NCBI RefSeq assembly: GCF_013391805.1
Contig: NZ_CP058364.1
Location: forward strand, 2,795,501 to 2,859,500
Source of the DNA: Galbibacter sp. BG1
Lineage (GTDB): Bacteria > Bacteroidota > Bacteroidia > Flavobacteriales > Flavobacteriaceae
Reading direction: 5' to 3'
Length of the DNA stretch: 64,000 bases
Both the position numbers and the translations under genes were made by a program. Below are positions 35,145 through 45,010 of this stretch, one piece after another. The stretch's first letter is position 1. Every line of letters begins with the position of its first letter. A model generated the notes under the pieces. The model saw nothing but the letters and a program-made list of their open reading frames with translations, did no database searches and had not been told where the DNA came from.

Positions 35145-36287
35145 TTATCGTATTCTTTTTTTTCTATTGGTTTCGTAATCTTCAAAAATCATTTCCCCTA
35201 ATCCCTTTAAACCTGTAAAAAATGCTTTTCCCTTGTTGGCTTCCGTAAAATGCCTAACAAATTGCATGAGGTAAGGATCCCGGGCAATCATAAACGTAGT
35301 TATGGGAATATGGAGTTTACGGGCTTGCCTTGCCATATTATAGCATTTATCTACAATAAATTTATCCAAACCTGCACTGTTCATATAATACTCCCCATCT
35401 GGCTGCCGTATACAGCTTGGTTTACCATCAGTAATCATGAAAATTTGCTTGTTTGTGTTTCGCTTTCTACGCAAAATATCCATGGCTAGTTGTAGTCCTG
35501 CCACCGTATTTGTATGATATGGCCCAACTTTAAGATAAGGAAGATCTTTTATGGAAATTGGCCAAGCATCGTTTCCAAAAACTATAATATCCAAGGTATC
35601 TTTTGGATATCGTGTGGTAATGAGTTCGGCGAGGGCCATGGCTACTTTTTTGGCCGGGGTTATTCTGTCTTCACCATATAAAATCATACTATGGCTAATG
35701 TCGATCATCAATACGGTGCTCATCTGAGCTTTATGGTGGGTTTCTTCAACAACAAGGTCGTCTTCGTGAAGCGTGAAATTGTCCAGGCCATTATTGACTT
35801 GGGCGTTACGCATGCTTTCAGTCATGGAGATTCGCTCTAGTGCGTCACCAAATTGATAACTCCTAAAATCCCCGGTGTGTTCGTCCCCCCTTCCGGTGTG
35901 TTTGGTACGGTGATTCCCACTGGCACTTTTCTTCAGTTTACCAAAAATTTGTTCCAGCGCATGCTTGCGTATAAGCTGTTCTGTTTTGGCTGTAATGGAA
36001 AATTTACCATCGCCATCGCCATCGCCGCTACCATCGCCGTCGGGATCGATTTCTTCCTGGATGAAACCCTTACGTTTTAAATCTTCAATAAAATCTTCAA
36101 TGGTGTAATTTTCATCGGTAAGCTGGTATTCCTTATCCAATTCCCGCAGCCAATCAATAGCTTCATCAAAATCTCCAGAAGTATGGGTTATTAACTCCTT
36201 GAATATCTCAAACAATTTTTCAAAAGGAGATTGATCAGGAGCTTCATAATTGGTAAATACAAATCCTTTTCTTTTCGTTTTATTCAT
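35145..36287 (-). CDS. VWA-domain partner of the MoxR-like ATPase
   Basis: A 380-residue protein. An acidic linker with repeated DGDGDGSGDGDG-type sequence at about 84-97 leads into a helical region. The von Willebrand A domain follows, with an intact metal-binding motif in MIDISHSM (about 196) and FMITDGKP (about 285). VWA proteins bind divalent cations and hold a client for an AAA+ ATPase. It is translated together with the ATPase gene downstream (23-base spacing). Similar pairs occur widely in Bacteroidota, with unknown clients. Confidence 0.82.
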   Translation of the reverse strand: MNKTKRKGFVFTNYEAPDQSPFEKLFEIFKELITHTSGDFDEAIDWLRELDKEYQLTDENYTIEDFIEDLKRKGFIQEEIDPDGDGSGDGDGDGKFSITAKTEQLIRKHALEQIFGKLKKSASGNHRTKHTGRGDEHTGDFRSYQFGDALERISMTESMRNAQVNNGLDNFTLHEDDLVVEETHHKAQMSTVLMIDISHSMILYGEDRITPAKKVAMALAELITTRYPKDTLDIIVFGNDAWPISIKDLPYLKVGPYHTNTVAGLQLAMDILRRKRNTNKQIFMITDGKPSCIRQPDGEYYMNSAGLDKFIVDKCYNMARQARKLHIPITTFMIARDPYLMQFVRHFTEANKGKAFFTGLKGLGEMIFEDYETNRKKRIR

Positions 36288-36373
36288 AGCCCCATAAAAT
36301 TAAGGATTTTTATAGAGAATGCGAATGGACAAGCGAATTTTAAGTATTTATTAGGCTTTTAAAACCTAGATGT

Positions 36374-36931
36374 TTATTCTTTTTTGGGAATCTCTTCAAG
36401 AGTTCCATCGTAGGTTATAAAATCCCTTTCAGAACTATTTACTGAAACCGAGGTTTTTTTGTTCTGAAAAACCATCAAAGTAACATTGAAGGATTTCGTT
36501 CCGTCATTGGCAGAAAAGGTTATTCTGTAATGCTTTTTGTTCTCTTGATATTCAATTTCCATATCCGACACTTCTTGATCGAACTTTATACCTTCGCCAT
36601 CTGGATTGTAGCCACCGCCCATTTGGCGTTCTCCATAAAAAGGAAGATCTGCTTTGGCAGAATCACCTTTGATTTCTAGAAAAGCACCATCTCCACTCAA
36701 ATCTATGCGCTGTACATTATTACCGGGTGCCAAAAGACCACTTCCAGCAATTTGCATCATGCTAGTACTTACCGTGGGCATTGCCCATTGGCATTCAATA
36801 CGGAAATTTTTATCGTTTATTATTTTGTCCAATGCTGCTAAATCTGCATCGCTTACTGCATTTTGTGTTCCTCCGCAGCTCAAAACACAAAGTGAAACCA
36901 CAAAAATTCCGATGATTTGTAGAATTTTCAT
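36374..36931 (-). CDS. DUF4251 lipoprotein
   Basis: A 185-residue protein with a lipoprotein signal (VVSLCVLSCGG, lipidated Cys about 19). A DUF4251 beta-sandwich follows, with typical strings FRIECQWAMP, GSGLLAPGNNVQRIDLSGDG and KADLPFYGERQMGGGYN. The family is found almost only in Bacteroidota and its role is unknown, probably envelope-associated. It is transcribed on the same strand as the VWA/ATPase pair but separated by 86 bases. Confidence 0.85.
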   Translation of the reverse strand: MKILQIIGIFVVSLCVLSCGGTQNAVSDADLAALDKIINDKNFRIECQWAMPTVSTSMMQIAGSGLLAPGNNVQRIDLSGDGAFLEIKGDSAKADLPFYGERQMGGGYNPDGEGIKFDQEVSDMEIEYQENKKHYRITFSANDGTKSFNVTLMVFQNKKTSVSVNSSERDFITYDGTLEEIPKKE

Positions 36932-37141
36932 TCTTTTTCGTTTAAAGTGATATTCTTAAAGTTACGAATTTTCTTAAAAACAACTATTGTGCCATTCAGT
37001 ATAAAATTAGTGGGTTCCATTGGTAATTAATTTCAAGAAATCTTCAGGTTTAAAGTTCTATCAAAAATTAATATAAATGTATGGCATTAGGTAAAGTATT
37101 AGGGAGCAACTAGATATTTAAGGAGTGTAAAATAAAAACAC

Positions 37142-37172
37142 TTGGCTAATTTGTTACTTGTTAGTATCTTTC
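37142..37172 (+). promoter_or_regulatory. Candidate promoter of the DUF349 gene
   Basis: TTG at 37142-37144 is followed after 20 bases by TATCTTTC, one mismatch from TAnnTTTG. Transcription would start near 37179. A TTG start at 37158 is therefore ruled out, and ATG at 37188 or 37209 is favoured. The 210 bases further upstream to the DUF4251 gene show nothing else. Confidence 0.5.
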
Positions 37173-37208
37173 AGCTTGAAAGTAGTGATGAACTTAAACA
37201 TTTATAAA

Positions 37209-39137
37209 ATGTTAGAAGAAAAAAATGATAACCTGCAACCAGATGCAGACGGAAATGAGCAAAGTAATATAGAAACTCCTCAAGAATCTTCAGAAAAGAT
37301 TCCTGCGGTAGAGGTTGAAAATGAAGTAGAGGAAGAGCAGGAGGAGGATCCTCAAAACGAGATCGACGAGTCGAATGCCGAAGATGCGGAGGATGAAGGG
37401 CATAAGGATCGCCATGAGATACCTATGCTCGATTATCACGCCATGAGCATGGAGGCTTTGGTTGAAGAAATGGAGCGATTACTCAAAAAAGAAAAGGTTC
37501 AAGCTATAAAAAGGCATGTCGATCAGATAAAATCGGAATTCGACCTAAAGTTTCAGGAACTGTTAGAGCAGAAAAAAGAGGATTTTATAAATGAAGGTGG
37601 TAATGAAATCGATTTTGTTTACAGTACAACAGCAAAGAAAAAGTTTAACGAACTCTATGGGGAGTATAAAGAAAAAAGAAATCAGTATTATAAAAACCTG
37701 GAAAATCGGTTAAATGCCAATTTGGAAAACCGATTGGAAATTATAGAAGAGCTTAAAGGGCTTATTAATGTTGAAGAAAATATAAACGATACATACAAAC
37801 ACTTTAAGGAATTACAGGAACGCTGGCGAAATGCCGGTCCTATTCCCCGGGTAAGTTATAATGATGTGTGGCGTACCTACCACCACCACGTAGAAATATT
37901 TTACGACTTTTTAGACCTTAATAGAGATCTTCGGGATTTGGACTTTAAGCACAATCTCGAAGAGAAAGAAAAAATAATATCCCAAGCAGAAGCATTAGCC
38001 GAAATTGGCGATGTAAATAAAGCTTTTAGGGAATTACAGCTGCTACATAAAATTTGGAAAGAAGATTTAGGGCCTGTAGATCGCGAACACAGGGATGAAA
38101 TTTGGAACCGTTTTAGCGCAGCCACTAGAGTGATTCACCAAAAAAGGCAGGAATATTTTAAAAATCAAGATGCCATTCATGAGGCTAATTTGGTGGTAAA
38201 GGAAGAGATTATTAAAAAAATCGATGCCGTTACCAAACAGCCTGCCAACAGCCATAGCGGTTGGCAAAAACAAATTAAGGAAGTAGAAGCGCTACGCGAA
38301 GACTTTTTTAATGCTGGAAGGGTGCCTTATAAAGTTAATGAACAAACATGGGCTGCTTTTAAGGAAACCGTTCGAAAATTCAACAGGAATAAAAACTCTT
38401 TTTATAAGAACCTTAAAAAAGACCAGCAACAGAATTTAGACAAAAAGATGGAATTGGTAAAGTTGGCGCAATCTTTAAAGGATAGTGAAGATTGGGAAGA
38501 AACGACGCCAATAATGAAAAAAATCCAAGCAGATTGGAAGAAAATCGGGCATGTACCCCGAAAGTATTCCGATAAAATTTGGAATGAATTTAAAGCAGCT
38601 TGTAATTTTTATTTCGATAGACTTCACGCCAAGAAAAATGAACATTTTAAAGATGAAATGGAAGCTTTTGAGCAGAAAAAAGCTTTTCTGGATGAATTAA
38701 AGACTTATGAGCTATCTGGAGATAAGGAAAAAGATCTCGAACAGATTAAAGGTTTCATTGCAGACTGGAAGGCCATTGGTAGAATTCCACATAGCAAGAA
38801 AAGCATCGAAGGGAAGTTTAATAAAATTCTGGATGCTTTGTTCAAGAAATTGGATTTAGATAAGCAAAAAGCAGAGCTTATAAAGTATGGGAACAAACTA
38901 GACCAGTTGGCAAATGCCGATAACAATACCCTCATTAACAACGAGCGAATCTTTATTAGAAGAAAAATCGATGAAGTAAAATCAGAAATTAGGCAATTGG
39001 AAAATAACCTTCAATTTATCAATGCCGATGAAAGCAATCCAATTGTAAAAGAGGTACTTAAAAATATCGAAAAGCATCGGGAGGATCTCAATCTATGGAA
39101 AGCCAAGCTTAAGAAAATTAAAAATATTGATCAATAG
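37209..39137 (+). CDS. DUF349-repeat protein
   Basis: About 642 residues, soluble. The N-terminal 75 residues are very acidic (Glu/Asp-rich, disordered). Then five or six DUF349 repeats of about 70 residues follow, each a three-helix unit with a signature such as FKELQERWRNAGPIPR, LHKIWKEDLGPVDR, REDFFNAGRVPY, IQADWKKIGHVPRKYSD and IADWKAIGRIPHSK. DUF349 proteins occur across Bacteroidota and Proteobacteria, and some interact with ribosomes or nucleic acids, but the role here is unknown. ATG at 37188 (seven residues longer) is an alternative start. A terminator follows. Confidence 0.85.
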   Translation: MLEEKNDNLQPDADGNEQSNIETPQESSEKIPAVEVENEVEEEQEEDPQNEIDESNAEDAEDEGHKDRHEIPMLDYHAMSMEALVEEMERLLKKEKVQAIKRHVDQIKSEFDLKFQELLEQKKEDFINEGGNEIDFVYSTTAKKKFNELYGEYKEKRNQYYKNLENRLNANLENRLEIIEELKGLINVEENINDTYKHFKELQERWRNAGPIPRVSYNDVWRTYHHHVEIFYDFLDLNRDLRDLDFKHNLEEKEKIISQAEALAEIGDVNKAFRELQLLHKIWKEDLGPVDREHRDEIWNRFSAATRVIHQKRQEYFKNQDAIHEANLVVKEEIIKKIDAVTKQPANSHSGWQKQIKEVEALREDFFNAGRVPYKVNEQTWAAFKETVRKFNRNKNSFYKNLKKDQQQNLDKKMELVKLAQSLKDSEDWEETTPIMKKIQADWKKIGHVPRKYSDKIWNEFKAACNFYFDRLHAKKNEHFKDEMEAFEQKKAFLDELKTYELSGDKEKDLEQIKGFIADWKAIGRIPHSKKSIEGKFNKILDALFKKLDLDKQKAELIKYGNKLDQLANADNNTLINNERIFIRRKIDEVKSEIRQLENNLQFINADESNPIVKEVLKNIEKHREDLNLWKAKLKKIKNIDQ

Positions 39138-39163
39138 ATAAAAATCAATTTTAAGGGACAAAG

Positions 39164-39197
39164 GGCATCAATTTTATAACAAATGATGCCTTTTTTT
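39164..39197 (+). terminator. Terminator of the DUF349 gene
   Basis: A 7-base-pair stem (39164-39170 with 39184-39190) is followed by seven T residues, 26 bases past the stop codon. The 13-base loop is a little long. Confidence 0.72.
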
Positions 39198-39290
39198 ATT
39201 GAATTATAACATTTTTTAAAATATCAACAAATGATAAAATTTTTCTTGTTCATTTAACGTAAAAACAACAATGAAACCCAAATTTTATGT

Positions 39291-39298
39291 TAAATTTG
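39291..39298 (+). promoter_or_regulatory. -7 promoter box of the TPR histidine kinase
   Basis: TAAATTTG matches TAnnTTTG exactly, 21 bases before the ATG at 39320. No TTG is seen at the -33 distance. Confidence 0.45.
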
Positions 39299-39319
39299 GA
39301 ATTATTTATGGCTCCCTGA

Positions 39320-41362
39320 ATGAATCTAAGACTGATAATATTTTTTTTATTTTTCCTCATTACCGTTTCCGGACATTGCCAAAGAAAGCAATTAGATAGT
39401 CTTTCTCAAGCAGTAAAGGCTTATAATCAGTTACCTTCAGAAAAACAAAAAGATACCTCTTACATCAATTTAATCAATAAGTATGTTTTGGCCAATTATT
39501 ACGTTAGTAATGATACGGTTAGTCATTATGCAAACAAAAGTTTAAAGCTATCTAGGGAAATAAAATATATAAAAGGGGAGATTGAATCACTTATAAATTT
39601 GGGGTTTTACGAAAGTGAATCTGGGAATTATGATAAAGGGATTTCTTATATAGAAAAGGCTTTTTCCCATGCCAAGCGAATCAACAGCTTTAAGCACATG
39701 CTTTTGTGCTACAGTAATTTTGCTACAATTTATGATTATGCCGGGAACATAAAAAAATCGGTTGAGTCCAGTTTAAAAGCCATTCGTTTGGCTGAAGACA
39801 GACCGAATAAAACAAGGGATGAGCTTTTGTATTTGAGTTTGGTTTACGAAAACCTGGGACTTACTTATGGAATGCAGCGGGAGTATGATAAAGCGTTGGA
39901 TTTTCTAATTAAAGCTAAAGAAATTAATGAGAAAACCGATAGTAAACTGGCCCAAGCACAAACTCTGAGTAATATTGCTAGCTTTCAGTTAAAAGTAAAC
40001 GAATTCGAAAAAGGAATGGAAAATGTAGAAAAGTCCATTCCTATGTTTATAGAATTGGGATACAAAGATTGGTTAGCATTCGCATACAAAGTAAAAGGGG
40101 AGCTTTTTGTAGAGATGAATGAATATGAAAAGGCCTTGGATATATTTATGCAGTCGCTACTTATTTATGAAAAAGTTGAAGACAAGCGGGAAAAAACCTC
40201 CTTGTTGAACGACATAGCAAAAACCTATTGTGGGATGCAGGAGTTCGATTTGGCCAAAAGTTACGCCGACGACGCTATGGAACTGGCGAAGGAATTAAAC
40301 TCTTTTGAAGACATTAAAGAATGCTCCAAAACCTTATATCTCATTGCAAAAAAAACATTGGATTATGAGAATGCTTTGGTGTTTCATGAGTTATTTAAAA
40401 ACTATAACGACAGTATATTTAATCATGAAAACACAAAAAGTGTAGCTGCGCATGAGGCTCAGATGTCGTTTATCGCAATGGAAAACCAACTAAAACTGGA
40501 TAGTCATAAACAGCTCAGCAAACAAAGACTTTTTATTTATTTATCCACGGGAGGCGTTATTATCCTGCTTACCATTCTTTTTTTTACCCAACGAAGCAGG
40601 AAAGTAGAGCGAAAATTAAACGGTTTACTGGCCAACAAGAACCACGATTTAAAAAAGCGCGAACAGGAATTACAGGAGCTTAATGAAACAAAAAATAAGT
40701 TTTTCTCTATTATAGCACACGATTTACGGGCACCAATTGGCTCATTAAATTCCCTTATAGATCTTTTAAAAGACAACCAGATAAGTGCCAAGGATTTTAT
40801 GCAGTTTGCGCCAAAACTTAGTGAACAGGTAAAAAGCATATCTTTTACACTAAATAACCTTTTGGTTTGGGGGCAGGCACAAATGAAAGGCGCCAACTCG
40901 CGCCCTTCGAAAATCGATCTTCAATTAATTTGTGCAGATACCATTAATCTCTTGAAAGAGCTCGCCAGTAAGAAGAAAATATTGATTAAAAATATTATCC
41001 CGGATAAAGCAATAGTTTTTGCAGATCATGATCACGTTAATTTGGTTTTTCGAAACATAATAAACAACGCCATTAAGTTTACTCCCGAAACCGGACTAAT
41101 AGAGATTTACGGCACCGAATTGGAAAAACATTGGAAAGTTGAGATTAGGGATAGCGGAATTGGAATGAGTCAAAAAGCCATTGACACTATATTGTCCGAT
41201 AAAACCCAATTCGATTCCACCTACGGAACCAATAATGAAAAAGGTACTGGCCTGGGCTTAAATCTCTGCAAGGAAATGATTAAAAAGAATCATGGAAAGC
41301 TTTGGATAAAGTCTGAAATAGGAAAAGGAACCAGCTTCTTTTTCACGCTACCGAAGAAATAG
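39320..41362 (+). CDS. TPR-domain sensor histidine kinase
   Basis: A 680-residue sensor kinase. A signal peptide (ends VSGHCQ) is followed by about eight periplasmic TPR units (residues 30-390). A membrane helix lies at about 404-424, a short coiled linker follows, and then the HisKA domain with the phosphorylated His467 in IIAHDLRAPIGS. The HATPase domain shows NNAIKFT, DSGIGM and GTGLGLNLCKEMI. All catalytic boxes are intact. No response regulator gene is adjacent, so it is an orphan kinase. TPR kinases of this layout are common in flavobacteria; the ligand or partner is unknown. Confidence 0.88.
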   Translation: MNLRLIIFFLFFLITVSGHCQRKQLDSLSQAVKAYNQLPSEKQKDTSYINLINKYVLANYYVSNDTVSHYANKSLKLSREIKYIKGEIESLINLGFYESESGNYDKGISYIEKAFSHAKRINSFKHMLLCYSNFATIYDYAGNIKKSVESSLKAIRLAEDRPNKTRDELLYLSLVYENLGLTYGMQREYDKALDFLIKAKEINEKTDSKLAQAQTLSNIASFQLKVNEFEKGMENVEKSIPMFIELGYKDWLAFAYKVKGELFVEMNEYEKALDIFMQSLLIYEKVEDKREKTSLLNDIAKTYCGMQEFDLAKSYADDAMELAKELNSFEDIKECSKTLYLIAKKTLDYENALVFHELFKNYNDSIFNHENTKSVAAHEAQMSFIAMENQLKLDSHKQLSKQRLFIYLSTGGVIILLTILFFTQRSRKVERKLNGLLANKNHDLKKREQELQELNETKNKFFSIIAHDLRAPIGSLNSLIDLLKDNQISAKDFMQFAPKLSEQVKSISFTLNNLLVWGQAQMKGANSRPSKIDLQLICADTINLLKELASKKKILIKNIIPDKAIVFADHDHVNLVFRNIINNAIKFTPETGLIEIYGTELEKHWKVEIRDSGIGMSQKAIDTILSDKTQFDSTYGTNNEKGTGLGLNLCKEMIKKNHGKLWIKSEIGKGTSFFFTLPKK

Positions 41363-41488
41363 TTCTTCTCTTCAACTATTTAAATATACAGTGTTAAATC
41401 AAGCTGTATTCAACCGATTTATGTACCACATTTTTACAGAATTTAATTGTATTTCGCAAGTATAGGAATAAGGGATGCTAGTTAAAGA

Positions 41489-41533
41489 TAAAAACTTTAC
41501 TGAAGCTCCCTAAACGGTTTCTTCAGTAAAGTT
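41489..41533 (-). terminator. Terminator after the hexosaminidase gene
   Basis: A perfect 13-base-pair stem (41493-41505 with 41521-41533) encloses a 15-base loop. On the minus strand it is followed by TTTTATC. It lies about 93 bases past the GH20 stop and probably ends the sugar operon. The kinase gene converges from the left. Confidence 0.65.
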
Positions 41534-41625
41534 ATAAATGATGAGCATATAGATTTATGCTGCTGTTTGGAATAGATTTCGGAATTTTAAGTCACATTAA
41601 AAGTTTAACTTTTAAACTAGTTTTC

Positions 41626-43929
41626 TTACTCGGTAGAATGAAAAATCATAGTGCTGTCTATAACCTTATAGTTTTCTTCATTTGCCTTTCTAAAAGTAAC
41701 CTCTACATCATTCCAGTCGGATGCCCATCCTTTAACCGCATTGTTTAAATATATTATTTCAATAGGGTGCATTCCTTTTTTAAGGGCTATTGTGCCTTCT
41801 AGGGGAAATCTTTTTAAGGTATAATTCGGGTTTATAATCACCGAATCGGATATTTTCACCTGTTCCTGTTTGCTTGCAAAATAATAAACACCATCTTCTG
41901 GAATTTCTACAAAACCTTTTAAAAACACCGCTCTAAAGTTGGTTGTATCGATTTCTTTTCCCCAATCAAAGGTTTTATTAGCATCAGCAATTGTATTTAT
42001 AATAGTACTTTCGTTAGGCTTTTCAGTTACTTCCGAAGCCTCTTTAAAATGGCCATCCACTGTTTTCATCTCTAAACCTGGAGCCAAGTTGGTAATATTG
42101 TGAGCCTCTTTTAATTTAACTTTTTTAATATCTATGTTTCTTACGGTGCTTACTTTTCCCGTAGGTAGCAGTGAGGCAATCTTTATTTGCGCGTTGGAGG
42201 CAAATGTGATAGGTTCGGTATAGGTATTACTATTTTCATTTGGTTTAGATCCATCCAATGTATATTTCATGGGGATAGGATGCGTGGTATTGAAGGTTAA
42301 CGTTAAACTATCTGTAAAAGCAATACCGTTGGCGGTAGGGCCTTCTGGTAGCGGTATGTGGTAATTAATACCATACATGTCTAAAGTAGGGTAGAGATTA
42401 TCCAAGCGGGTTAAGAAATTATTGTAGTCTTTTCGTTCTTCTCCGCTCCATGTAAGTTCCGCAATAGCAATAATTCTAGGGTAAGCGTAGTATTCAATAT
42501 CTTTTCCGGTGTATGCATATTCTGTCCAAATATTACCTTGCATCCCTAAGATATGTTTTTTCTTGTCTTCGTCGATTTCTGCTGGAATCGGACTGTAATT
42601 ATATACTTTTTCCAAAGGGATATAGCCACCATGAGCCATGGGCTCCACACGGTAATCTCCTTGGCTAAAGTTGAGATACGAATAATTAAGCGGGGTCATT
42701 ATAACATCATGCCCGGCATTGGCAGCCTTAATTCCGCCTTCTTCCCCCTGCCAAGACATAATATTGGTAGTGGGTGTAATTCCACCTTCCAAAATCTCGT
42801 CCCAACCAATCATTATTTTACCGTGTTCCTGAATAATCTTTTCAACCCTAGCCATAAAATAACTTTGCAGCTCAGCTTCATTTTTAAGATTTTCTACCTT
42901 TATACGCTTCTGGCACTGTGGGCATTTTTCCCAATTTCGCTTGGGCGCTTCATCTCCCCCAGCATGGTAATAACCATAAGGGAATAATGGGACGATTTCA
43001 TCATAAACATCCGCAATAAAATCGAATACTTTTTCATTACCTGCACAGAAAATATTGTAATCCACTCCCCATAATTCCCTAGGTTGATAAATAATGTCTT
43101 TGTTGCAAGCCAAATCTGAATATGCCGAAAGGGCGGCAACGGCATGGCCGGGGGTCTCAATTTCTGGGATTACATCTATAAAGCGCTCTTGGGCGTAGGC
43201 AACAACTTCTTTTACTTCGTTTTGGGTGTAATATTGTTTTTCGTTGGAATTGGCTTCCGTTTTAACCCCTTTGGTGATTAATGCAGGATATTTTTTAATC
43301 TCAATACGCCATCCTTGATCGTCTGTTAAATGCCAGTGAAATTTGTTTATTTTGAATAAGGCTAAAACATCCAATTGCTTTTTTATTTCTTCTATGGAAA
43401 AGAAATGGCGGGAAACATCCAAATGCATTCCCCTCCAGGAATAGGTGGGCTCATCAATTATTTTCCCATTTGGAATTTCAACAGAAGTTATTTTGCTTTC
43501 TTCTTTGGTAACAATTGGCAAAAGCTGAAGCACGGATTGCATTCCGTAGAAAATACCACGATACGTCTTTGCTACAACATCAATTTTATTGGAATCTACA
43601 GTTAGTTTATAACCTTCATCGTTTACCTTTAAAGAGTCTTCTAAATGAAATTGAATAACGTTATTGTCTTTTTTTTCGTCGGAAAGCTTTATTGACATTC
43701 CTGTGTAGGCCAAAATTTTATCTTTAAAAAAAACGGCTATCTGTTTCGTTTCTTCATTGTGAAAATAAAACGCTGTTTTTTCAGATAAAGAAAATATGCC
43801 ATCTGCCTCCATAACCTTTTGTGGTAGAGGGGTAATATCATTTAAGCCGATTTGCGGGGTTTCATTTTTTTCTTGGGGGGTGCAACCTAGAAAGGTTACG
43901 ATAGAGAGTAGTATGTATATAAATTTCAT
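41626..43929 (-). CDS. GH20 beta-N-acetylhexosaminidase, lipoprotein
   Basis: A 767-residue glycosidase that removes terminal beta-GlcNAc (or GalNAc) from chito-oligosaccharides. The lipoprotein signal ends TFLGC (about 16). The GH20b domain (to about 150) is followed by the catalytic barrel with KFHWHLTDDQGWRIEIK and the Asp326-Glu327 pair in AGGDEAPK, both needed for substrate-assisted catalysis. A chitobiase C-terminal-like segment (YTLDGSKPNENSNTY) and a PA14-like carbohydrate-binding module (about 640-760, VEIPEDGVYYFASKQEQV) end the protein. The start is the ATG at 43929; the frame extends back to a GTG at 43950 that would spoil the signal. The kinase stop is at 43934, so the two are one operon. 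Confidence 0.93.
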   Translation of the reverse strand: MKFIYILLSIVTFLGCTPQEKNETPQIGLNDITPLPQKVMEADGIFSLSEKTAFYFHNEETKQIAVFFKDKILAYTGMSIKLSDEKKDNNVIQFHLEDSLKVNDEGYKLTVDSNKIDVVAKTYRGIFYGMQSVLQLLPIVTKEESKITSVEIPNGKIIDEPTYSWRGMHLDVSRHFFSIEEIKKQLDVLALFKINKFHWHLTDDQGWRIEIKKYPALITKGVKTEANSNEKQYYTQNEVKEVVAYAQERFIDVIPEIETPGHAVAALSAYSDLACNKDIIYQPRELWGVDYNIFCAGNEKVFDFIADVYDEIVPLFPYGYYHAGGDEAPKRNWEKCPQCQKRIKVENLKNEAELQSYFMARVEKIIQEHGKIMIGWDEILEGGITPTTNIMSWQGEEGGIKAANAGHDVIMTPLNYSYLNFSQGDYRVEPMAHGGYIPLEKVYNYSPIPAEIDEDKKKHILGMQGNIWTEYAYTGKDIEYYAYPRIIAIAELTWSGEERKDYNNFLTRLDNLYPTLDMYGINYHIPLPEGPTANGIAFTDSLTLTFNTTHPIPMKYTLDGSKPNENSNTYTEPITFASNAQIKIASLLPTGKVSTVRNIDIKKVKLKEAHNITNLAPGLEMKTVDGHFKEASEVTEKPNESTIINTIADANKTFDWGKEIDTTNFRAVFLKGFVEIPEDGVYYFASKQEQVKISDSVIINPNYTLKRFPLEGTIALKKGMHPIEIIYLNNAVKGWASDWNDVEVTFRKANEENYKVIDSTMIFHSTE

Positions 43930-43933
43930 CGTA

Positions 43934-44800
43934 TTAATTTTTGGCTTCACAGTTTTGGGCAGTAATGTATTTTAATAGATTATCTATTGGTTTTTTAACA
44001 AATGTATTAGCCCGGTACCCTTTGTTATGTAGTTTTTTTGTAATCAAGTCTTGAGCATAAAACCCTATGGAACCTACGAAATGAACAGGATGTTGTTGTA
44101 ATTCCTCGTGATAATGTATAAGGTAGGTTTCTATAAAACCGTCGATTGTTTTTTCGAGCAACGCTGCTATAAATGCCTCTTTTTTATTCCTAAAAGCGAA
44201 TTCGGCGAAAGAAGCTAAGTATTTATTTGGGTTTTGTTGATGGTAAACACATTTAAACACTTCATTTAAATCGGTATTGAATTCTTTTTCAAACCAAGTG
44301 GATATATTTTTAGGCATTTTCTTTTGAAAATACGCACTTAACAATTCCTTACCGATATAATTACCGCTTCCTTCATCGGATAAAATATAGCCCAACGAAG
44401 GTATTTTTTGATGAACGTTTATTCCATCGTAAAAACAACAGTTAGACCCAGTGCCCAGGATACAAATAATCCCCGGTTTAGCAGTGGTAGCGTGTATGGC
44501 GGCAATAACATCTTCCTTTATACCAATATGAACGATATTCTCAAAAAAATCTTTAAGTAGAACTTTCATTTTTTTATCGGCATCCTTGGTACCACAACCT
44601 GCTCCGTAAAAATGAACCTGTGTTATAAGGGATTGGTAACTCTTAAGGTCTTTATTGTTTGAAATAATATTTTTAATAGCATTTTCTGAAAGGATCGTTG
44701 GATTAATGCCTTCTGTTGTGGTGGCAAGAATTTGTTTTCCCGTAAGGGTAGAAATCACCCAATCGCACTTTGTAGAACCGCTATCTGCAACTAAAATCAT
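43934..44800 (-). CDS. N-acetylglucosamine kinase, BadF/BadG type
   Basis: A 288-residue cytoplasmic sugar kinase of the ASKHA fold. ATP-binding phosphate-1 motif VADSGSTKCDWV lies at the N-terminus. ILGTGSNCCFYDG and GYILSDEGSGNYIGKELL are the GlcNAc-kinase type signatures. It would phosphorylate GlcNAc released by the hexosaminidase encoded next to it, giving GlcNAc-6-phosphate. The length and motif set agree with mammalian-type NAGK and the Bacteroidota homologues. Activity on other amino sugars cannot be excluded. The operon is separated from the upstream NagB fusion gene by a terminator-like hairpin. Confidence 0.86.
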   Translation of the reverse strand: MILVADSGSTKCDWVISTLTGKQILATTTEGINPTILSENAIKNIISNNKDLKSYQSLITQVHFYGAGCGTKDADKKMKVLLKDFFENIVHIGIKEDVIAAIHATTAKPGIICILGTGSNCCFYDGINVHQKIPSLGYILSDEGSGNYIGKELLSAYFQKKMPKNISTWFEKEFNTDLNEVFKCVYHQQNPNKYLASFAEFAFRNKKEAFIAALLEKTIDGFIETYLIHYHEELQQHPVHFVGSIGFYAQDLITKKLHNKGYRANTFVKKPIDNLLKYITAQNCEAKN

Positions 44801-44867
44801 GGATCTGTTCTTTTTTCTAAATGGTATATTAGCTATAAAGGTTTTAAAAGAGAAAGTTCTTTTGGTT

Positions 44868-44901
44868 AAAATAACCCCTCAAAAGGAAGAGGGGCTATTT
44901 T
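44868..44901 (-). terminator. Hairpin terminator between the NagB fusion and kinase genes
   Basis: A 13-position stem with one mismatch (44868-44880 with 44889-44901) encloses an 8-base loop; the minus strand ends in TTATTTT. It lies about 110 bases past the NagB fusion stop and 67 before the kinase start. It could partly terminate or attenuate transcription. Confidence 0.65.
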
Positions 44902-45010
44902 GAAACTAACCAAACACGCTAACTTAAACTTAAATTCTAGATGAGTCTTTTTTAGTGAATCTGAATCCAAAAAAATGCAATCTCATTTTATGCTAAGGTT
45001 TTTTAGAACC

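Noticed and set aside
42553-42987. 144-codon plus-strand frame
   Set aside because: Antisense to the GH20 catalytic domain, which carries the intact Asp-Glu pair.
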